A stretch of 64,000 bases of DNA from Eledone cirrhosa (taxonomy: Eukaryota; Mollusca; Cephalopoda; Octopoda; Eledonidae): assembly GCA_964016885.1 (NCBI GenBank), contig OZ024741.1, forward strand, positions 415,289,081 through 415,353,080, read 5' to 3'. Both the position numbers and the translations under genes were made by a program. Positions 56,901 to 64,000 of the stretch are shown piece by piece. Under the pieces are notes generated by a model that worked only from the letters and a program-made list of their open reading frames with translations, did no database searches and was not told where the DNA came from. Within the stretch, counting starts at the first letter, position 1. Every line of letters starts with the position of its first letter.

Positions 56901-58640
56901 GTCTTAACCCTTTAGTTACAAACCTTTTCAACAATAACCAGGACTATTACCTACAGTTGTCTTAACCCTTTAGTTACCAACCTGGTCAACACTGACCAGA
57001 ACTATTACCTACAGTTGTCTTAACCCTTTAGTTACCTGTCTGGTCAACACTAACCAGGACTATTACCTAGAGTTGTCTTAACACTTTAGTTACCAATCTG
57101 GTCAACACTGACCAGGACTATTACCTACAGTTCTCTTAACCCTTTAGTTACCAGCCTGGTCAACACTGACCAGCACTATTATCTACAGTTGTCTTAACCC
57201 TTTGGTTACCAACCTGGTCAACACTGACCAGCACTATTATCTACAGTTGTCGTAACCCTTTAGTTACCAACCTGGTCAACACTGACCAGGACTATTACCT
57301 ACAGTTGTCTTAACCCTTTAGTTACCAACCTGGTCAACACTAACCAGGACTATTACCTACAGTTGTCTTAACCCTTTAGTTACCAACCTGGTCAACACTT
57401 ACCAGGACTATTACCTACTGTTGTCTTAACCCTTTAGTTACAAACCTGGTCAACAATAACCAGGACTATTACCTACAGTTGTCTTAACCCTTTAGTTACC
57501 AACCTGGTCAACACTGACCAGGACTATTACCTACAGTTGTCTTAACCCTTTAGTTACTAACCTGGTCAACACTGACCAGGACTATTACCTACAGTTGTCC
57601 TAACCCTTTAGTTACCAATCTGGTCAACACTAGCCAGGACTATTATCTACAGTTGTCTTAACCCTTTAGTTACCAACCTGGTCAACACTTACCAGGACTA
57701 TTACCTACAGTTGTCTTAACCCTTTAGTTACCAACCTGGTCAACACTTACCAGGACTATTACCTACAGTTGTCTTAACCCTTTAGTTACAAACCTGGTCA
57801 ACACTGACCAGGACTATTACCTACAGGTGTCTTAACCCTTTAGTTACTAACCTGGTCAACACTGACCAGGACTATTACCTACAGTTGTCCTAACCCTTTA
57901 GTTACCAATCTGGTCAACACTAACCAGGACTATTATCTACAGTTGTCTTAACCCTTTAGTTACCAACCTGGTCAACACTTACCAGGACTATTACCTACAG
58001 TTGCCTTAACCCTTTAGTTACCAACCTGGTCAACACTAACCAGGACTATTACCTACAGTTGTCTTAATCCTTTAGTTACCAGTCTGGTCAACACTAACCA
58101 GGACTATTACCTACAGTTGTCTTAACAATTTAGTTACCAATCTGGTCAACACTGACCAGGACTATTACCTACAGTTCTCTTAACCCTTTAGTTACCAGCC
58201 CGGTCAACACTGACCAGCACTATTATCTACAGTTGTCTTAACCCTTTGGTTACCAACCTGGTCAACACTGACCAGCACTATTATGTACAGTTGTCTTAAC
58301 CCTTTAGTTACCAACCTGGTCAACACTGACCAGGACTATTACCTACAGTTGTCTTAACCCTTTAGTTACCAACCTGCTCAACACTGACCAGAACTATTAG
58401 CTACAGTTGTCTTAACCCTTTAGTTCCCAACCTGGTCAACACTTACCAGGACTATTACCTACAGTTGTCTTAACCCTTTAGTTACCAACCTGGTCAACAC
58501 TAACCAGGACTATTACCTACAGTTGTCTTAACCCTTTAGTTACCAGTCTGGTCAACACTAACCAGGACTATTACCTACAGTTGTCTTAACACTTTAGTTA
58601 CCAATCTGGTCAACACTGACCAGGACTATTACCTACAGTT
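53960..58640. repeat. 2,318-bp tandem duplication inside the array
   Basis: Copy 1 (about 53.96-56.28 kb) is followed directly by copy 2 (about 56.28-58.6 kb). Rare variants are offset by exactly 2,318 bp: CTAGTCAAC 54318/56636, CCTTTTCA 54605/56923, CTACTGTTG 55101/57419, TAACAATTTAG 55805/58123, and TAGTTCCCAAC 56106/58424. The length is 40 monomers minus 2 bp, and the 2-bp loss lies in the GGACTTACC monomer carried by each copy. Homology stops near 58,640. Part of the same order reappears from about 63.3 kb to the window end. Confidence 0.85.
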
Positions 58641-61600
58641 GTCTTAACCCTTTAGTTACCAACCTGGTCAACACTTACCAGGACTATTACCTACAGTTGT
58701 CTTAACCCTTTAGTTACCAACCTGGTCAACACTAACCAGGACTATTACCCACACTTGTCTTAACCCTTTAGTTACCAGTCTGGTCAACACTAACCAGGAC
58801 TATTACCTACAGTTGTCTTAACACTTTAGTTACCAATCTGGTCAACACTGACCAGGACTATTACCTACAGTTCTCTTAACCCTTTAGTTACCAGCCTGGT
58901 CAACACTGACCAGCACTATTATCTACAGTTGTCTTAACCCTTTGGTTACCAACCTGGTCAACACTGACCAGCACTATTATCTACAGTTGTCGTAACCCTT
59001 TAGTTACCAACCTGGTCAACACTGACCAGGACTATTACCTACAGTTGTCTTAACCCTTTAGTTACCAACCTGGTCAACACTGACTAGAACTATTAGCTAC
59101 AGTTGTCTTAACCCTTTAGTTACCAACCTGGTCAACACTAACCAGGACTATTACCTACAGTTGTCTTAACCCTTTAGTTACCAACCTGGTCAACACTTAC
59201 CAGGACTATTACCTACAGTTGTCTTAACCCTTTAGTTACAAACCTGGTCAAAAATAACCAGGACTATTACCTACAGTTGTCTTAACCCTTTAGTTACCAA
59301 CCTGGTCAACACTGACCAGGACTATTACCTACAGTTGTCTTAACCCTTTAGTTACTAACCTGGTCAACACTGACCAGGACTATTACCTAGAGTTGTCCTA
59401 ACCCTTTAGTTACCAATCTGGTCAACACTAACCAGGACTATTATCTACAGTTGTCTTAACCCTTTAGTTACCAACCTGGTCAACACTTACCAGGACTATT
59501 ACCTACAGTTGTCTTAACCCTTTAGTTACCAACCTGGTCAACACTAACCAGGACTATTACCTACAGTTGTCTTAACCCTTTAGTTACCAGTCTGGTCAAC
59601 ACTAACCAGGACTATTACCTACAGTTGTCTTAACCCTTTAGTTACCAACCTGGTCAACACTAACCAGGACTATTACCTACAGTTGTCTTAACCCTTTAGT
59701 TACCAACCTGGTCAACACTGACCAGGACTATTACCTACAGTTGTCTTAACCCTTTAGTTACTAACCTGGTCAACACTGACCAGCACTATTATCTACAGTT
59801 GTCGTAACACTTTAGTTACCAACCTGGTCAACACTTACCAGGACTATTACCTACAGTTGTCTTAACACTTTAGTTACCAACCTGGTCAACACTTACCAGG
59901 ACTATTACCTACAGTTGTCTTATCCCTTTAGTTACCAACCTGGTCAACACTGACCAGGACTATTACCTACAGTTGTCTTAACCCTTTAGTTACCAACCTG
60001 GTCAACACTGACCAGGACTATTACCTACAGTTGTCTTTAACCTTTAGTTTCCAACCTGGTCAACACTGACCAGGAATATTACCTGCAGTTGTCTTAACCC
60101 TTTAGTTACCAACCTGGTCAACACTAACCAGGACTATTACCTAAAGTTGTCTTAACCCTTTAGTTAAGTTACCAACCTGGTCAATAGTGACCAGAACTAT
60201 TACCTACAGTTGTCTTAACCCTTTAGTTACCAACCTGGTCAACACTGACCAGGACTATTACCTACAGTTGTCTTGACTCTTTAGTTTCCAACCTGGTCAA
60301 CACTGACCAGGACTATTACCTTCAGTTGTCTTAACCCTTTAGTTACCAGTCTGGTCAACCCTGACCAGCACTATTATCTACAGTTGTCTTAACCCTTTAG
60401 TTACCACTCTGGTCAACACTGACCAGCACTATTATCTACAGTTGTCTTGACCCTTTAGTTACCAGTCTGGTCAACACTGACCAGGACTATTACCTACAGT
60501 TGTCGTAACACTTTAGTTATCAACCTAGTCAACACTAACCAGGACTATTATCTGCAGTTGTCGTAACACTTTAGTTACCAAACTGGTCAACACTTACCAG
60601 GACTATTACCTACAGTTGTCTTAACACTTTAGTTACCAGCCTGGTCAACACTTACCAGGACTATTACCTACAGTTGTCTTAACCCTTTAGTTACCAACCT
60701 AGTCAACACTAACCAGGACTATTAACTACAGTTGTCTTGACCCTTTAGTTACCAACCTGGTCAACATTGACCAGGACTAATACCTACAGTTGTCTTAACC
60801 CTTTAGTTACCAACCTGGTCAACACTGACCAGGACTATTACCTACAGTTGTCTTAACCCTTTAGTTACCAACCTGGTCAACACTAACCAGGAATATTATC
60901 TACAGTTGTGTTAACCCTTTAGTTACCAACCTGGTCAACACTAACCAGGACTATTACCTACAGTTGTCTTAAACCTTTAGTTTCCAACCTGGTCAACACA
61001 GACCAGGACTATTACCTACAGTTGTCTTAACCCTTTAGTTACCAACCCAGTCAACACTAACCAGGACGATTACCTACAGTTCTCTTAACCCTTTAGTTAC
61101 CAACCTGGTCAACACTGACCAGCACTATTATCTACAGTTGTCTTAAGCCTTTAGTTAACAGTCTGGTCAACACTGACCGGCACTATTATCTACAGTTGTC
61201 TTAACCCTTTAGTTACCAGTCTAGTCAACACTGACCAGCACTATTATCTACAGTTGTCGTAACACTTTAGTTACCAATCTGGTCAACACTTACCAGGACT
61301 ATTACCTACAGTTGATGTAACCCTTTAGTTACCAACCTGGTCAACACTAACCAGGACTATTACCTACAGTTGTCTTAACCCTTTAAATTCCAACCTGGTC
61401 AACACTGACCAGGACTATTACCTACAGTTGATGTAACCCTTTAGTTACCAACCTGGTCAACACTAACCAGGACTATTACCTACAGTTGTCTTAACCCTTT
61501 AAATTCCAACCTGGTCAACACTGACCAGGACTATTGCCTACAGTTGTCTTAACCCTTTAGTTACCAACCTGGTCAACACTGACCAGGACTATTGCCTACA

Positions 61601-64000
61601 TTTGTCTTAACCCTTTAGTTACCAACCTGGTCAACACTGACCAGAACTATTGCCTACAGTTGTCTTAACCCTTTAGTTACCAACCTGGTCAACACTGACC
61701 AGGACTATTACCTACAGTTGTCTTAACCCTTTAGTTACCAACCTCGTCAACACTGACCAGGACTATTACCTACAGTTCTCTTAACCCTTTAGTTACCAGT
61801 CTGGTCAACACTGACCTGCACTATTATCTACAGTTGTCTTAACCCTTTAGTTACCAACCTGGTCAACATTTACCAGGACTATTACCTACAGTTGTCTTAA
61901 CCCTTTAGTTACCAACCTGGTCAACACTGACCAGGACTATTACCTACAGTTGTCTTAACCCTTTAGTTACCAACCTGGTCAACACTTACCAGGACTATTA
62001 CCTACAGTTGTCTTAACCCTTTAGTTACCAACCTGGTCAACACTAACCAGGACTATTACCTACAGGTGTCTTAACCCTTTAGTTACCAACCTGGTCAACA
62101 CTAACCAGGACTATTACCTACAGTTGTCTTAACCCTTTAGTTACCAACCTGGTCAACACTTACCAGGACTATTACCTACAGTTGTCTTAACCCTTTAGTT
62201 ACAAACCTGGTCAATAATAACCAGGACTATTACCTACAGTTGTCTTAACCCTTTAGTTACCAACCTGGTCAAGACTGACCAGGACTATTACCTACAGTTG
62301 TCTTAACCCTTTAGTTACTAACCTGGTCAACACTGACCAGGACTATTACCTACAGTTGTCCTAACCCTTTAGTTACCAATCTGGTCAACACTAACCAGGA
62401 CTATTATCTACAGTTGTCTTAACCCTTTAGTTACCAACCTGGTCAACACTGACCAGAACTATTAGCTACAGTTGTCTTAACCCTTTAGTTACCAACCTGG
62501 TCAACACTAACCAGGACTATTACCTACAGTTGTCTTAACCCTTTAGTTACCAACCTGGTCAACACTTACCAGGACTATTACCTACAGTTGTCTTAACCCT
62601 TTAGTTACAAACCTTTTCAACAATAACCAGGACTATTACCTACAGTTGTCTTAACCCTTTAGTTACCAACCTGGTCAACACTGACCAGAACTATTACCTA
62701 CAGTTGTCTTAACCCTTTAGTTACTAACCTGGTCAACACTGACCAGGACTATTACCTACAGTTGTCTTAACCCTTTAGTTCCCAACCTGGTCAACACTTA
62801 CCAGGACTATTACCTACAGTTGTCTTAACCCTTTAGTTACCAACCTGGTCAACACTAACCAGGACTATTACCTACAGTTGTCTTAACCCTTTAGTTACCA
62901 GTCTGGTCAACACTAACCAGGACTATTACCTACAGTTGTCTTAACACTTTAGTTACCAATCTGGTCAACACTGACCAGGACTATTACCTACAGTTCTCTT
63001 AACCCTTTAGTTACCAGCCTGGTCAACACTGACCAGCACTATTATCTACAGTTGTCTTAACCCTTTAGTTACCAACCTGGTCAACACTGACCAGGACTAT
63101 TACCTACAGTTGTCTTAACCCTTTAGTTACCAACCTGCTCAACACTGACCAGAACTATTAGCTACAGTTGTCTTAACCCTTTAGTTCCCAACCTGGTCAA
63201 CACTTACCAGGACTATTACCTACAGTTGTCTTAACCCTTTAGTTACCAACCTGGTCAACACTAACCAGGACTATTACCTACAGTTGTCTTAACCCTTTAG
63301 TTACCAGTCTGGTCAACACTAACCAGGACTATTACCTACAGTTGTCTTAACCCTTTAGTTACCAGTCTGGTCAACACTAACCAGGACTATTACCTACAGT
63401 TGTCTTAACACTTTAGTTACCAATCTGGTCAACACTGACCAGGACTATTACCTACAGTTCTCTTAACCCTTTAGTTACCAGCCTGGTCAACACTGACCAG
63501 CACTATTATCTACAGTTGTCTTAACCCTTTGGTTACCAACCTGGTCAACACTGACCAGCACTATTATCTACAGTTGTCGTAACCCTTTAGTTACCAACCT
63601 GGTCAACACTGACCAGGACTATTACCTACAGTTGTCTTAACCCTTTAGTTACCAACCTGGTCAACACTGACCAGAACTATTAGCTACAGTTGTCTTAACC
63701 CTTTAGTTACCAACCTAGTCAACACTAACCAGGACTATTACCTACAGTTGTCTTAACCCTTTAGTTACCAACCTGGTCAACACTTACCAGGACTATTACC
63801 TACAGTTGTCTTAACCCTTTAGTTACAAACCTGGTCAACAATAACCAGGACTATTACCTACAGTTGTCTTAACCCTTTAGTTACCAACCTGGTCAACACT
63901 GACCAGGACTTACCTACAGTTGTCTTAACCCTTTAGTTACTAACCTGGTCAACACTGACCAGGACTATTACCTACAGTTGTCTTAACCCTTTAGTTACAA

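Larger units (their letters stand above)
11741..61100. repeat. Nine dispersed copies of a landmark HOR block
   Basis: A distinctive run of monomers occurs nine times. In order it contains AACACAGACC, CCCAGTCAAC with GGACGATTACC, TTAAGCC with TTAACAGTC, CAGTCTAGTC, GTCGTAACAC, then GTTGATGTAACC and TTTAAATTCC. The CAGTCAAC of its second monomer is at 11741, 18181, 22592, 28917, 34135, 40981, 47190, 52521 and 61048. Spacings are 6440, 4411, 6325, 5218, 6846, 6209, 5331 and 8527 bp. The block is absent before about 10.3 kb, so the first 8 kb of the array belongs to a different compositional domain. Confidence 0.8.
2146..64000. repeat. 58-bp satellite array, about 1,066 monomers
   Basis: One tandem repeat with a 58-bp period fills the rest of the window and continues beyond it. 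Each monomer starts TTAACCCTTTAGTTACC, has a central dyad CCTGGTCA-ACAC-TGACCAGG, and ends ACAGTTGTC. The consensus is about 43% G+C, has 17 C against 8 G on the plus strand, and has no CpG. Monomers are nearly all full length. Rare exceptions include 62-bp units with an extra GTTA (10861, 17301, 21712, 28037, 40101, 46310, 60168) and 56-bp units missing two bases in the ACTATTACC segment (for example near 14,544 and 56,830). Every monomer contains stops on both strands, and 58 is not a multiple of 3, so no coding is possible. There are no gaps, inserted genes or transposons. It probably lies within an intron of the kleisin-like gene. Confidence 0.97.

Noticed and set aside
2146..64000. CRISPR array
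   Set aside because: There are no unique spacers; the whole 58-bp period is conserved and the context is eukaryotic with introns.
2146..64000. Telomeric or subtelomeric repeat because of the TTAACCC word
   Set aside because: Only one TAACCC-like word occurs per 58 bp, and it is never tandem, so it does not form (TTAGGG)n.
2146..64000. Protein-coding tandem repeat gene
   Set aside because: 58 is not divisible by 3 and every monomer has stops (TAA, TAG) on the plus strand and also on the minus strand, closing all frames.
2146..64000. Classical estrogen-response-element array
   Set aside because: The half-sites are spaced 4 bp and not 3, and the outer bases do not fit AGGTCA. Only a loose nuclear-receptor-like resemblance remains.
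2146..64000. CENP-B box in the satellite
   Set aside because: No segment of the monomer resembles the TTCG-xxxx-A-xx-CGGG core, and the consensus lacks CpG altogether.
1..64000. tRNA, rRNA, transposase or viral genes
   Set aside because: No recognisable cloverleaf, rRNA core word or long open reading frame is present. Apart from about 1.1 kb, the whole window is tandem repeat.

Overview
This window is eukaryotic and almost certainly from an invertebrate metazoan. It holds two short exons with canonical GT/AG splice sites and a low-GC intron, set among several tandem-repeat families. There is no bacterial gene organisation. The phylum cannot be fixed from sequence alone. A TTAACCCTTTAG-type word is, from memory, common in mollusc repeats, but that is only a weak hint.

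Layout. Positions 2-735 are a 29-bp minisatellite of about 26 units. Positions 736-1000 are mostly single-copy and carry one direct repeat and two inverted repeats. Positions 1001-1340 are a second, diverged block of the same 29-bp family, about 11.7 units. An exon lies at 1540-1699. A 269-bp intron follows, holding a 20-bp minisatellite (1741-1878) and a TGA-rich microsatellite. A second exon lies at 1969-2118. From about 2146, only 27 bp past that exon's splice donor, a 58-bp satellite begins and runs unbroken to 64000. It is about 61.85 kb, roughly 1,066 monomers, and is still going at the window edge. About 97% of the window is therefore one tandem array, apparently inside an intron.

The two exons join in frame (intron phases 2, 0, 0) into a fragment of about 103 residues. 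An acidic, Pro-rich linker is followed by a strongly basic patch and a segment resembling the region C-terminal to the central linker of RAD21/REC8 alpha-kleisins, the cohesin subunits. This assignment is by eye and moderate in confidence.

The 58-bp array is hierarchical. Monomers are grouped into higher-order repeats, commonly 13-14 monomers (754-812 bp). These are nested in precise large duplications: a 4,411-bp tandem pair (17,111-21,521 and from 21,522), a 2,318-bp tandem pair (about 53.96-58.64 kb), a 6.38-6.44-kb offset copy, an 18.2-18.4-kb offset copy spanning about 13.6 kb, and a 29.07-29.24-kb offset copy. Each consensus monomer carries a perfect 8-4-8 dyad, no CpG and a strong C-over-G strand bias. 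Three separate tandem-repeat families sit in consecutive introns of this one gene. I found no RNA gene, transposase, CRISPR array or other coding sequence.
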